Shown one piece after another: positions 30,845 through 39,899 of a DNA stretch of 64,000 nucleotides. The translations under genes were made by a program, and so were the position numbers. Position 1 is the stretch's first letter. Each line of letters starts with the position of its first letter. This stretch comes from JADKCZ01 sp963786945 (GTDB lineage: Bacteria > Myxococcota > Myxococcia > Myxococcales > Anaeromyxobacteraceae): contig CAWBAO010000005.1 in the NCBI GenBank assembly GCA_963786945.1, forward strand, positions 434,001-498,000, written 5' to 3'. The notes beneath the pieces were generated by a model, which did no database searches, was not told where the DNA came from, and worked only from the letters and a program-made list of their open reading frames with translations.

Positions 30845-32907
30845 CGACGCGCCTCGTGACCAGCGCCCTGCCGTACGCCAACGGGCCCATCCACCTCGGC
30901 CACATGGTCGAGCACGTGCAGACCGACGTCTACGTCCGCTACCTGCGCGCCATCGGCGACGACGTCACCTGGATCTGCGCCGCCGACGCCCACGGCACGC
31001 CCATCGAGGTCAACGCCGGCAAGGCCGGGATGGCCCCCGCCGACTTCGCCGAGAAGCACCGGCAGGAGCAGCACCGGACCTTCCAGCAGTTCGGCATCGA
31101 GCACGACACCTACTACACGACCCACTCGCCGGAGAACCAGGCCTGGGCCTACGCCATCTACGAGGCGCTCAAGACGCGCGGCCTCATCTACAAGCGCTCG
31201 GTCGAGCAGCTCTACTGCGAGCACGACGGGCGCTTCCTGCCCGACCGGTACGTCAAGGGCACCTGCCCGAAGTGCGGCACGCCCGACCAGTACGGCGACG
31301 TCTGCGAGAAGTGCGGCACCACCTACGACCCCCGCGAGCTGGAGGCGCCGGCCTGCGCGCTCTGCGGCCGCCCGCCGGTGGTGCGCCGGAGCGACCACGC
31401 CTACGTCAACCTGCGCCGGCCCGAGGTGGCGGCCCTCATCCAGGGCTGGGTGGAGGCGGAGGGGCACCTCGAGCCGGCGGTGCGGCAGCAGGTGAAGGGC
31501 TGGCTGGCCGACCTGCAGGACTGGTGCATCACCCGCGACGCGCCCTACTTCGGCTTCCCGGTCGACGACCCCGACTTCCCCGGCAAGTTCCTCTACGTCT
31601 GGCTGGACGCGCCCATCGGCTACCTCTCCAGCGGCGAGCACTACTTCGCCGCCGAGGCCCCGGCCGGGCGGCGGCTCACGCCGGAGGCCTTCCGGGCCCG
31701 CTACCTCGCGGAGGGGGCCCCGGCGCGGCTGGAGCACGTCATCGGGAAGGACATCCTCCGCTTCCACGCCGTCTTCTGGCCGGCCATGCTCTGGGCGGCC
31801 GGCCTCAAGCGGCCCGACCGGATGGTGGTCCACGGCCACCTCACCGTGAACGGCGAGAAGATGTCCAAGTCGCGGGGCACCTTCATCAACGCCAGCACCT
31901 ACCTCGAGGCGGGGCTGGACCCCGAGCTGCTCCGCTACTTCTTCGCCGCCAGCCTCGGCGCCGGGGTCAGCGACCTCGACCTGTCGCTGGAGGAGTTCCG
32001 CAACCGCGTCAACGCCGACCTCGCCAACAACGTGGCCAACCTGGCCAGCCGGGTGGCGGCGCTGGTGGAGCGGGGCGGCGGCGTCATCGAGCGGGGCGGC
32101 GAGACCGCGGGCGCGGCGGCGGCGGGGATCCAGGCGGCCACGCTCACGGCCCTGGGCGCCGCCCGCGAGCGCTACCTGGAGCTCCAGCTCCGCGAGGTGG
32201 TGCGCCACGTCAGCGAGGTGGCCAGCCTCTGCAACAAGAGGATCCAGGACGGCAAGCCCTGGGAGGCGCCGGCCTCGGAGGCCTCGCGGGCGCTGCTCTG
32301 GGACGTGGGCAAGGCCCTGGTGGGCATCGCCGTCATGCTCCAGCCCATCATGCCCAGGTTCGCGGGCCGGCTGGCGGAGGCCTTCGGCGGGGCGCTGCCG
32401 CGCTGGCAGGAGGGGCTGGATCCGTTCCACGGGCCGCTGCGCGTCACCGGCAAGCCACCCCAAATCGCCCGGCTCGACGCCGCCCAGGTCGAGCGGCTGA
32501 TCACCCCGCCGGCCCAGCCGCCCGGGGCCGCCGCGGGGGCCCGCCCGCCCGGCCCGGCGGCCGCGCCGGCCACCTTCGGGGTCATCGGCTACGAGGACTT
32601 CGCCAAGGTGGAGCTGCGGGTCGGCGCCATCCGCTCGGCGGCGCCGGTGCCCAAGGCCGACAAGCTGCTCCAGCTCTCGGTGGACCTGGGCGAGCCCGCG
32701 CCGCGCACCATCGTGGCCGGCATCGCGCAGGCCTACCCGGATCCGGCGGTGCTGGTGGGGAAGCACATCGTGGTGGTGGCCAACCTGGCGCCCCGGCCGC
32801 TGCGCGGCATCACCTCGCAGGGGATGCTGCTGGCGGCCGGCGAGGCGCCCGGCCTGCAGCTGGTCACGGTGGGCGACGCCATCGCGCCCGGCACGCGGGT
32901 GAAGTAG
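30841..32907 (+). CDS. metG: Methionyl-tRNA synthetase with C-terminal tRNA-binding domain
   Basis: 688-residue class I synthetase. The HIGH-type box is PIHLGH (residues 16-21), the zinc knuckle has CPKCG and CEKCG near 141-160 plus a further CALCG, the KMSKS loop is GEKMSKSRG near 340, and an EMAPII/Trbp111-like tRNA-binding domain fills about 580-688 (DFAKVELRVGAIRSA, GITSQGMLLAA). An Ala/Pro linker joins the two. The stop TAG overlaps the GTG of tatD. Confidence 0.97.
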   Translation: MTTRLVTSALPYANGPIHLGHMVEHVQTDVYVRYLRAIGDDVTWICAADAHGTPIEVNAGKAGMAPADFAEKHRQEQHRTFQQFGIEHDTYYTTHSPENQAWAYAIYEALKTRGLIYKRSVEQLYCEHDGRFLPDRYVKGTCPKCGTPDQYGDVCEKCGTTYDPRELEAPACALCGRPPVVRRSDHAYVNLRRPEVAALIQGWVEAEGHLEPAVRQQVKGWLADLQDWCITRDAPYFGFPVDDPDFPGKFLYVWLDAPIGYLSSGEHYFAAEAPAGRRLTPEAFRARYLAEGAPARLEHVIGKDILRFHAVFWPAMLWAAGLKRPDRMVVHGHLTVNGEKMSKSRGTFINASTYLEAGLDPELLRYFFAASLGAGVSDLDLSLEEFRNRVNADLANNVANLASRVAALVERGGGVIERGGETAGAAAAGIQAATLTALGAARERYLELQLREVVRHVSEVASLCNKRIQDGKPWEAPASEASRALLWDVGKALVGIAVMLQPIMPRFAGRLAEAFGGALPRWQEGLDPFHGPLRVTGKPPQIARLDAAQVERLITPPAQPPGAAAGARPPGPAAAPATFGVIGYEDFAKVELRVGAIRSAAPVPKADKLLQLSVDLGEPAPRTIVAGIAQAYPDPAVLVGKHIVVVANLAPRPLRGITSQGMLLAAGEAPGLQLVTVGDAIAPGTRVK

Positions 32908-33708
32908 TGAGGCTGATCGACTCCCACGCCCACCTCGACTTCGAGGACTTCGAGGGCGACCTCGAGGGCGTCATGGCCCGGGCCCGGGCCGGCGGGGTGG
33001 TGCGGGTGGTGACCATCGGCCTGTGGCGCGGGGAGGGCGACTTCGGCAACGCGGTGGAGCTGGCCGGGCGCTGGCCGGGCTACTTCTCGGCCACCATCGG
33101 CGTCCACCCGCACGAGTGCGCGCGGGTGGGCGAGGCCGACTGGGCCCACGCCGCCGAGCTGGCCCGCGACCCGCGCGTGGTGGCGGTCGGGGAGACCGGG
33201 CTCGACTTCCACTACGACCTGTCGCCGCGCGACGTGCAGGAGGCCTGCTTCCGCCGCTCCATCCGCCTGGCCCGCGAGGTGGGCAAGCCGCTGGTCATCC
33301 ACGTGCGCGAGGCGGAGGAGGCCTGCGTCGGGGTGCTGCGCGAGGAGGGGCTGCCCGCCGGCGGGCGGCGTGATCCACTGCTTCACCGGCGACTCGAAGG
33401 CGGCCCGCGCCTACCTCGACCTCGGGCTGCACGTCTCGGTGGCCGGCATCGTCACCTTCAAGACGGCCGAGCCCATCCGGGAGGCGCTCAGGCTGGTGCC
33501 CGACGACCGGCTGCTGGTGGAGACCGACGCCCCCTTCCTGGCCCCGGTGCCGTTCCGCGGCAAGCGGAACGAGCCGGCCCACGTGAGGCTGGTGGCGGAG
33601 AAGGTGGCCGAGGTGCGCGGGCAGCCGGTGGCCGAGGTGGCGGAGCGGACCGCCGAGAACGCGCGGCGGCTGTTCGGGTTGCCGGCGCTGCCGGCGGCGG
33701 GCGGGTAG
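32907..33708 (+). CDS. tatD: TatD-family DNase/metal-dependent hydrolase, frameshifted as read
   Basis: TIM-barrel metallohydrolase of about 266 residues after removing one extra base near 33362-33365. Metal ligands are all present: DSHAHLD at the start, VGETGLDFHYDLS, PLVIHVREAE, IHCFTGD and VETDAPFLAP. The C-terminal RNEPAHVRLVAEKVAE and TAENARRLFGLP are typical. The family acts as 3'-5' DNase or D-aminoacyl-tRNA deacylase. GTG start at 32907 overlaps metG; metG-tatD adjacency is common in bacteria. Confidence 0.92.
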
Positions 33709-33714
33709 GGCGGG

Positions 33715-34446
33715 TCAGCCGTCCCAGCTGCCCCACTCGTCCTCCTCCTCGCCCTCGCCCTCGCCGCCGGGCCGGCGCCGGTCGGCCCAGCGCACCACCG
33801 GCCAGCCGCGCCGCTCCGCCTCGGCGCGGAACGGGTCCTTGGGGTTGACCACCACCGGGTGGCCGACCGCCTCGAAGAGGGGCACGTCGGCGGCCGAGTC
33901 GGAGTAGAGCCAGCTCCTCGCCAGGTCGAGGTCCCACCGCTCCAGCAGCTTCTCCACGGCCTCGCGCTTCCCCTCGCGGAAGACCACCGGCCGGATCAGC
34001 TGGTCGGTGAACTGGCCACCCACGATGGTGGCGCGCGTGCCGACGGCGGCGTGGACCCGCAGGTGGGCGGCCAGCTCGTCGATGATGTACTGGGGCGATC
34101 CGGAGGCCAGCAGCACGAAGTGGCCGGAGAGCAGGTGGCGGCGGACCTGGCGGGCCGCGCCCGAGGTGATCCGCTTGCGCAGGTGGCGCTCGAAGCAGGC
34201 GCTGGCGTGCTCCTTGAGCTCGTCGGCGCGGAGCCCGGCGTGGCAGCTGGATCCGACCTCCACCATGTCCTGCTCGGTGAGCCGGCCCCGGGCGTACTCG
34301 TAGATGACGCGGGGGATGCGGGCCCGGACCTCGGGGCGCATCACCTTCTGGCGGTAGAGGTACCAGGTGAAGATGGTCCCGGCGTTGCCGTCGAGGAGCG
34401 AGTCGTCGACGTCGAAGACGGCAGCCGTCCGTCCGAACGGGACCAT
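33715..34446 (-). CDS. HAD-IB family hydrolase (SerB-like)
   Basis: 243-residue haloacid-dehalogenase phosphatase. Motif I FDVDDSLLDGN (nucleophile Asp12, acid Asp14), motif II LLASGS, a Lys in REGKREAVEKLL and motif III YSDSAADVPLF are present. The helical cap and the YLYRQKVMRPEVRARI text fit the HAD-IB group with SerB and acyl-glycerol-phosphatase-like members. A very acidic tail (GGEGEGEEEDEWGSWDG) is unusual. The substrate is not known. The gene converges on tatD with a 6-bp gap. Confidence 0.85.
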   Translation of the reverse strand: MVPFGRTAAVFDVDDSLLDGNAGTIFTWYLYRQKVMRPEVRARIPRVIYEYARGRLTEQDMVEVGSSCHAGLRADELKEHASACFERHLRKRITSGAARQVRRHLLSGHFVLLASGSPQYIIDELAAHLRVHAAVGTRATIVGGQFTDQLIRPVVFREGKREAVEKLLERWDLDLARSWLYSDSAADVPLFEAVGHPVVVNPKDPFRAEAERRGWPVVRWADRRRPGGEGEGEEEDEWGSWDG

Positions 34447-34493
34447 GGAACACCTGTAGCACGGCGCGGCGGGGGAGGCCCACCGCCGGCGGG

Positions 34494-36047
34494 CTACTCC
34501 GGCTTCGTCTCCTCGCTGGGCGGCGCCTCGGGGGCCGGCGGCGGCGCGGCGGTCTCCACCGGGGCGGCCTCCGCCGGGGCGGCGGGCTCGGCGGGCGCGG
34601 CGGGGGTGGCCTCGGCCGGGGCGGGCTCGGCCTCCGGCCCGGCGGGCCTGGTGGCCTCGCCCAGCTTGGCGGCCAGGGCGGCGAAGGGGCTGTGGGTCAG
34701 GCTCTTCTTGTCGCCGGGCGGGCGGTGCGGCCCCTTGTCGCCGGGGAGGCGCGGGCCGGTGTAGCCCTTCTTCCTGTCGCCGGGGCCGCCGAACGAGCCG
34801 CGCTGGCCGCGATCGGGCGGGCGATCGGCGCGCTCGGCCCGCTCGGGCCGGGCGGTCGCCACCGCCGCCGGGGCGGCCTCGCCTCCGGCCTCGACCACCT
34901 TCTCGGCCGGCTTGCGCTCGGGCCGCGGGGGCGGCTGCGGGCGGGGCTTCTTCTCCTGCTTCCGCTTCGGCGAGCCCTGCGGCTGGCCGCCGCCGGAGCC
35001 GCGCGGCACGTAGATCACCGGGGTCATCACCTCGGCGGGCGGCCCCTTCTTCTCGGCCTGGACGGTGGGGAGCGCGCCGCGCCAGATGGACTGCTCGTAG
35101 ACGTTGTTGGTGTCGGTCCAGCGGCGGTGGCCGCTCTCGCGACCCATCAGGTTGAGCCAGCTGTTGATGCGGCTGTCGATCTCGTCGATGTAGTGGGTGA
35201 GCAGCGCCTCGAGCGTCATGGGCACCTTGGGCGAGCCGAACTCGAGCTTGCCGTGGTGGGCCAGCACGAGGTGGACCACGTGGTGCTCCAGGTCGCGCGG
35301 CATGCCGACCCGGCGGGCCTTGTCGTGGATCCACTGCGCGGCCATCACCAGGTGGCCGACCAGCTTCCCCTCGTCGGTGTACTCGGCGTTGCGGTCGCCG
35401 GAGAGCTCGCGCACCTTGCCGAGGTCGTGGAGGAAGGCGCCGGCCACCAGCAGGTCGCGGTCCACCTGGGGGTACTGGTCGGCGAGGCGGTGGGCCAGCT
35501 TCATGACCGCGACGGTGTGCTCGAGCAGCCCGCCGGCGTAGGCGTGGTGGACCGACTTGGCGGCCGGGGAGCGGCGCAGCCGGGCGGCGAAGTCCTCGTC
35601 GCCGAGGAAGGAGGCGATGAGCCCCTTGATGTGCGGGTCGGTGACCGCGTCGGCCAGCGCCAGCAGCTCGGCCCAGGCCTGGGCGTCGCCCTCGGGGGCG
35701 GCCGGCGCCTCCGGCTTCCGGGCCTCGGGGGGCGGGACGAAGGCGAACTCGGCGGGATCGAGCGCGGCGGCGTCGGCCCTGGCCAGCGTCTCGATGCGGA
35801 GCTGGGGCTTGCCCTGGAAGGTGCCGATCAGCCCCTCGATCTCGACGTAGTCCTTCTCCTCGAAGAGGGGGACCAGCTCGTCGAGCTTGTCGAAGGCGCG
35901 GGCCTCGAGCTCGCCGGTCCTGTCGTGGAGCGTGACCGCCAGGTAGGTCTTGCCGCTCTTGGAGGTCGGGGTGGCCTTCTTGGCGACCAGGAAGAGGCTC
36001 TTGACCTTCTCGCCTTCCTTGACGTCCTTGATCCAGGTCTTTTCCAT
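34494..36047 (-). CDS. OB-fold/HD-domain 3'-5' exoribonuclease (YhaM-like) with disordered tail
   Basis: 517 residues. The N-terminal OB fold (about 5-105; GEKVKSLFLVAKKATPTSKS, YVEIEGLIGTFQGKPQLRIE) precedes an HD phosphohydrolase domain (HHAYAGGLLEHTVAV, GAFLHDLGKVRELSG, VHLVLAHHGKLEFGSP) as in YhaM/CBF1 exoribonucleases. From about 345 onward is a 170-residue low-complexity region, first basic (KRKQEKKPRPQPPPRPERK), then Ala/Glu/Pro-rich, probably an RNA- or protein-binding tail not found in Bacillus YhaM. It ends its own transcript before the HAD gene. Confidence 0.85.
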   Translation of the reverse strand: MEKTWIKDVKEGEKVKSLFLVAKKATPTSKSGKTYLAVTLHDRTGELEARAFDKLDELVPLFEEKDYVEIEGLIGTFQGKPQLRIETLARADAAALDPAEFAFVPPPEARKPEAPAAPEGDAQAWAELLALADAVTDPHIKGLIASFLGDEDFAARLRRSPAAKSVHHAYAGGLLEHTVAVMKLAHRLADQYPQVDRDLLVAGAFLHDLGKVRELSGDRNAEYTDEGKLVGHLVMAAQWIHDKARRVGMPRDLEHHVVHLVLAHHGKLEFGSPKVPMTLEALLTHYIDEIDSRINSWLNLMGRESGHRRWTDTNNVYEQSIWRGALPTVQAEKKGPPAEVMTPVIYVPRGSGGGQPQGSPKRKQEKKPRPQPPPRPERKPAEKVVEAGGEAAPAAVATARPERAERADRPPDRGQRGSFGGPGDRKKGYTGPRLPGDKGPHRPPGDKKSLTHSPFAALAAKLGEATRPAGPEAEPAPAEATPAAPAEPAAPAEAAPVETAAPPPAPEAPPSEETKPE

Positions 36048-36155
36048 AGGGCGCGGAAGCTAGCCCATGCGAGCGGCCGAGACAACCGGAAAGCCCCGGG
36101 AGGACGCGGGGTTGATCCCGTCCCGGGGCGGTCCACGGGCCGCCGTCCGGCCGGG

Positions 36156-36908
36156 TCAGGCCCCCCCGGCCTCGCCCTCGGGCTCCGGCATCCCCTCCAC
36201 CCGGACCGGGTCGCTCTGCTCGGGCCGCCGGGGGGCGGCCGCCAGGTCGATGAGGTGGCCGCTCCGCCTCGCCTTGGTCTCCAGGTAGAAGCGGTTGTAC
36301 GGGTTGGGTGGGATGACGTGCGGGATCCGGCCGGCCACCACCAGCCGGTGCTGCGTCAGCTGGCGGATCTTCTCCGGGTTGTTGGTGATGAGCCGCAGCG
36401 AGCGCAGCCCCAGGCCGTGCAGCATGTGCGCCGCCACCGCGTAGTCCCGCTCGTCGTCGCGGAAGCCGAGCGCCAGGTTGGCCTCCACCGTGTCCAGGCC
36501 CTGCTCCTGCAGCGCGTAGGCCCGGATCTTGTTGATGAGCCCGATGCCGCGCCCCTCCTGCCGCAGGTAGAGCAGCACGCCGCGCCCCAGCCGCTGGATG
36601 GCCTCGAGCCCGCCGGTGAGCTGGTCGCGGCAGTCGCAGCGCAGCGAGCCCATGACGTCCCCGGTCAGGCACTCGGAGTGGAGCCGGACCGGCACCTCCT
36701 CGCCGCCCACCACGTCGCCGAGCACCAGGGCGACGTGCTCCTTGCCGTCGCGGTTGTTCCAGAAGCCCACCAGCTGGAACGGGCCGAAGCGGGTGGGCAG
36801 CTCGGCGACCGCCACCACCCGGACGCAGACCCGGGAGGGGCCGAAGCCCTCGCATTCGTGGTCCTGGTCCCTGGCGACCAGCGTCCGCAGCGCATCCGTG
36901 GTGCTCAT
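36156..36908 (-). CDS. ribA: GTP cyclohydrolase II
   Basis: 250-residue enzyme opening GTP to the diaminopyrimidine at the start of riboflavin synthesis. Zinc cysteines lie in HSECLTGDVMGSLRCDC; the GTP-binding and catalytic RQEGRGIGLINKIRAYALQ and TNNPEKIRQL motifs are intact. An atypical N-terminal extension (about 40 residues, CEGFGPSRVCVRVVAVAELP) precedes the core, and there is no DHBP synthase (RibB) domain. The ATG overlaps the stop of the upstream oxidoreductase gene (ATGA). Confidence 0.93.
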   Translation of the reverse strand: MSTTDALRTLVARDQDHECEGFGPSRVCVRVVAVAELPTRFGPFQLVGFWNNRDGKEHVALVLGDVVGGEEVPVRLHSECLTGDVMGSLRCDCRDQLTGGLEAIQRLGRGVLLYLRQEGRGIGLINKIRAYALQEQGLDTVEANLALGFRDDERDYAVAAHMLHGLGLRSLRLITNNPEKIRQLTQHRLVVAGRIPHVIPPNPYNRFYLETKARRSGHLIDLAAAPRRPEQSDPVRVEGMPEPEGEAGGA

Positions 36909-37939
36909 GTCCCCGTCCCCCCGGCGAGCAGCCGCTCCGCCAGCTTCCGCCCCGAGCGCCAGGCCGCCTCGACCCCACCCCCCGGCGCGAACCGATCCCC
37001 GCAGATCCCCAGCCGGCCGCCGCCGGGCAGCTGGAGCAGGAGCGGCCCGGCCAGCTCGGCGGCGCGATCCTGGCGGGCATGGCGCCAGCGGTGGGCGTGG
37101 CTGGCGGCGGGCCGTGCGGCCCAGGGGCCGAGGAGCCGGGCCGCCTCGTCGAGCAGGGCCTGCGCCCAGCCCGGATCCTCGAGGTGGGCGCGCGACCAGG
37201 CGGGGTGTCCCTGCAGCAGCAGGGCCAGCCGGGCCGGCGCCGGCCGCTTGGTCGAGTCCTGGGCCAGGAGCTGGAGCACCCGGGAGTCCTCCGGGTAGTG
37301 GACCTGCCAGGCGGGGCGAGGCGCGTCGTCCGGGTAGAGGGCCAGCAGCGCGAGGCAGGCCAGGCTCTGCGAGAAGCCGAGGAGCGCCCGGGCCGAGGCG
37401 ACCTCGGGTGGTGGCGAGGGCCAGGCGTCGAGGAGGGCCAGGGCCTGCTCGGCGGCGACGGCCAGCACCACCGTCCCGGCCCGCAGCCGCTCGCCCGCCG
37501 CCGTCAGCACCCGCACGCCGGCGCCGTCCGGCTCCACCGCCGACACCTTCACCTCCAGCCGGACCTCGATCCCGTTGGCCAGGTGGCGCGGAAAGGCGAC
37601 CACGCCCTCGGCGAAGGCGAGCCGCTGCTCGCCCGGGGCGAAGGCCTCCGGCTGGCACGGCGGCCCGATCCCGCTCACCGCCGAAGGCCAGCCCGGCAGC
37701 GGCGTGGCCGGCACCGCCGCCAGCGCCGCCAGGAAGGCCGGATCCCTCCCGTGGAGGAACGCCGGGCCGTAGTCGATGGGCTGGCCTTCGAGGCGGCGGG
37801 TGGCGCAGCGCCCGCCGACCCCCCGGGCACGATCCAGCACCAGCGCCTTGCGCCCGGCATCGGCCAGCGCCCTGGCGCAGGAGAGGCCGGAGACACCGGC
37901 GCCCACGATCAAGACCGGCGCCCCGGAGAGGTCGGACAT
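36905..37939 (-). CDS. FAD-dependent oxidoreductase, renalase-like
   Basis: 344 residues. The N-terminal dinucleotide fold LIVGAGVSGLSCARALADAG with RGVGGRCATRR is the amine-oxidase/renalase type. CGDRFAPGGGVEAAWRSGRKLAERLL at the C-terminus closes the FAD site. Small bacterial renalase-like proteins oxidise wrongly reduced NAD(P)H isomers, but the substrate here is not shown. It lies upstream of ribA with a 4-bp overlap, linking flavin use and synthesis in one transcript. Confidence 0.82.
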   Translation of the reverse strand: MSDLSGAPVLIVGAGVSGLSCARALADAGRKALVLDRARGVGGRCATRRLEGQPIDYGPAFLHGRDPAFLAALAAVPATPLPGWPSAVSGIGPPCQPEAFAPGEQRLAFAEGVVAFPRHLANGIEVRLEVKVSAVEPDGAGVRVLTAAGERLRAGTVVLAVAAEQALALLDAWPSPPPEVASARALLGFSQSLACLALLALYPDDAPRPAWQVHYPEDSRVLQLLAQDSTKRPAPARLALLLQGHPAWSRAHLEDPGWAQALLDEAARLLGPWAARPAASHAHRWRHARQDRAAELAGPLLLQLPGGGRLGICGDRFAPGGGVEAAWRSGRKLAERLLAGGTGT

Positions 37940-37989
37940 GGCGCCAGTCTACCTCGGCGTCCGACCGCCCGGCTGGCCCGGGTGGAGCG

Positions 37990-39078
37990 TCACCAGGGCG
38001 CGGCCGCGGCCGGCAGCCCCATCCGGCGGAGCCAGCGGACGTTGGCCGCCAGCGCCGACCGGAGATCGGGCCAGGCGCGGTAGGGCACGCCCTGGTCGCG
38101 GCAGGCGGCCTCGACCAGCGGCGCCAGCGCCCGGTAGTGCACGTGGCTCACCCTGGGGAAGAGGTGGTGGACCACCTGGAAGTTGAGGCCGCCCAGGTAC
38201 CAGCCCAGCAGCGCGTTCCCGCGGGCGAAGTCGACGGTGGTCGTCACCTGGTGGGTGGCCCAGTCGGTGGCGAGGGGGGCGCCGGTGGGCTCGACGAACT
38301 CGGCCTCGCCGACCGCGTGGGCCAGCTGGAAGACGGTGGCCAGCGTCAGGCCCAGGGTCCCGACGGTGAGCAGCGCCACGGGGAGGAGCCACCAGGTGGG
38401 GTGGAGCGCCACCGGGAGCACCACGGCCCAGGCGAGGAACAGGGCCTTGCCGAGGAAGAGGCCGGCCAGGGCCCAGCCGCGCGGGCGCGGGAAGCGCTGG
38501 TCGCCGATCCGGCCGGCGGCCAGGTCGCGGAAGTCGTCGAAGAAGAACCAGCGCAGCGGGAAGACGGCGTAGAGCAGCCAGGCGTAGAGGTGCTGCCAGC
38601 GGTGGCCGCGGCGGCGCGGCTGGCCGGGCGCCAGCCGCAGCAGCGAGCCCGAGTCGAGGTCGGCGTCGACGCCGACCACGTTGGTGAAGGTGTGGTGCAG
38701 CACGTTGTGCTTGTGGCGCCAGAGGGCGCCCGAGGCGCCGATCAGGTCGGCCGAGAAGGCCAGCAGCCGGTTCCAGCCGGGGCGGGTCGCGGAGCTGCCG
38801 TGGTTGGCGTCATGCATGACGTCGAAGCCCAGGCCGGCCCAGGCCAGCCCCAGCGAGACGGCCAGCGGCGCCACCAGCCAGCCCGGCGGGTGGCCGAGGA
38901 GCAGCACGCCGTAGGAGGCGGCGAACCAGGCGAGGATGACCGCGCTCTTGAGGGCGAGCCGCCAGCCGCCGCGCGGGGAGCGGCCGGCCTCGCGGAAGTA
39001 GGCCTCGACCCGCGCCTTGACGTCGGCGTGGAAGGGGCTGGCGGGCTGGAAGGTGACCCTGACCTGCTCGGTCGGCAT
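37990..39078 (-). CDS. Membrane fatty acid desaturase
   Basis: 362-residue di-iron integral-membrane desaturase. All three His boxes are present: HDANH (99-103), HNVLHH (134-139) and QVVHH followed by FPRVSHVHY near 300. Hydrophobic segments pair around them. The sequence resembles front-end/linoleoyl-type acyl-lipid desaturases of myxobacteria, which make polyunsaturated or branched unsaturated lipids. There is no cytochrome b5 domain, so a separate electron donor is needed. Regioselectivity unknown. Confidence 0.92.
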   Translation of the reverse strand: MPTEQVRVTFQPASPFHADVKARVEAYFREAGRSPRGGWRLALKSAVILAWFAASYGVLLLGHPPGWLVAPLAVSLGLAWAGLGFDVMHDANHGSSATRPGWNRLLAFSADLIGASGALWRHKHNVLHHTFTNVVGVDADLDSGSLLRLAPGQPRRRGHRWQHLYAWLLYAVFPLRWFFFDDFRDLAAGRIGDQRFPRPRGWALAGLFLGKALFLAWAVVLPVALHPTWWLLPVALLTVGTLGLTLATVFQLAHAVGEAEFVEPTGAPLATDWATHQVTTTVDFARGNALLGWYLGGLNFQVVHHLFPRVSHVHYRALAPLVEAACRDQGVPYRAWPDLRSALAANVRWLRRMGLPAAAAPW

Positions 39079-39153
39079 GGCGGCTCCGGGGCGGCCGCCT
39101 CGCCCGGGATGGGTCGGCTGGACTGTCCTGAGAGGCAGTCTAGGCCGGGCCGG

Positions 39154-39798
39154 TCACCGTGGGGTCACGGGACGCAGGCGCGGGCGGGTCCGGGCCCGCT
39201 CCACCGCCCCCCGGACGTGACAGCCCTCGAGGTGATCGTTCACCAGCCCCATGGCCTGCATGAAGGCGTACGCCGTGGTCGGCCCGACGAAGCGGAAGCC
39301 GCGCCGCCGCAGCTCCTTCGAGAGCGCCCTCGACTCCGGGGTCTCGGTGAGCCGCGCCAGCACCTCCCCGGTGAGGCGGCGGGGGCGCGAGGCCGGGGTG
39401 GGCTCGAACCGCCAGACCAGCCCGGCCAGCGAGCCCTCCCGCGCGGCGACCTCGCAGGCGGCGCGCGCGTTGGCGATGGCCGCCTCGATCTTGCCGCGGT
39501 GGCGGACGATGCCGGCGTCGCCGAGCAGCCGGGTCACGTCGCGGGCGCCGAAGCGGGCCAGCCGGTCGCGGTCGAAGCCGGCGAAGGCGCGGCGGAAGGC
39601 CTCGCGCTTGCGCAGGATGGTGAGCCAGGAGAGCCCGGCCTGGAACCCCTCCAGGCAGAGCTTCTCGAGCAGGCGGGTGTCGTCGACCACCGGCCGGCCC
39701 CACTCCTCGTCGTGGTAGGCGACGTAGTCGGCGGTGCCGAGGCACCAGCTGCAGCGCTTCAGGCCGTCGTCGCCGGCGCGAACGGAGGGGAGGGGCAC
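39154..39798 (-). CDS. tag: DNA-3-methyladenine glycosylase I
   Basis: 214-residue base-excision repair enzyme removing 3-methyladenine. RCSWCLGTADYVAYHDEEWG near the N-terminus supplies a zinc Cys/His and the catalytic region. FQAGLSWLTILRKREAFR, HRGKIEAAIANARA, FRFVGPTTAYAFMQAMGLVNDH (with C-terminal zinc His/Cys) are the family signatures. Single gene, starting from the ATG at 39798. Confidence 0.95.
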   Translation of the reverse strand: MPLPSVRAGDDGLKRCSWCLGTADYVAYHDEEWGRPVVDDTRLLEKLCLEGFQAGLSWLTILRKREAFRRAFAGFDRDRLARFGARDVTRLLGDAGIVRHRGKIEAAIANARAACEVAAREGSLAGLVWRFEPTPASRPRRLTGEVLARLTETPESRALSKELRRRGFRFVGPTTAYAFMQAMGLVNDHLEGCHVRGAVERARTRPRLRPVTPR

Positions 39799-39899
39799 GG
39801 GGCGGATTTAACCCCGCCCGCGCCGCCCTGCCACGGCCCATCCGAAGCGCGGCTTCGGCCGCGCCCCCCGCCCGAGGGCCGGCTACACTCCATCCCGCC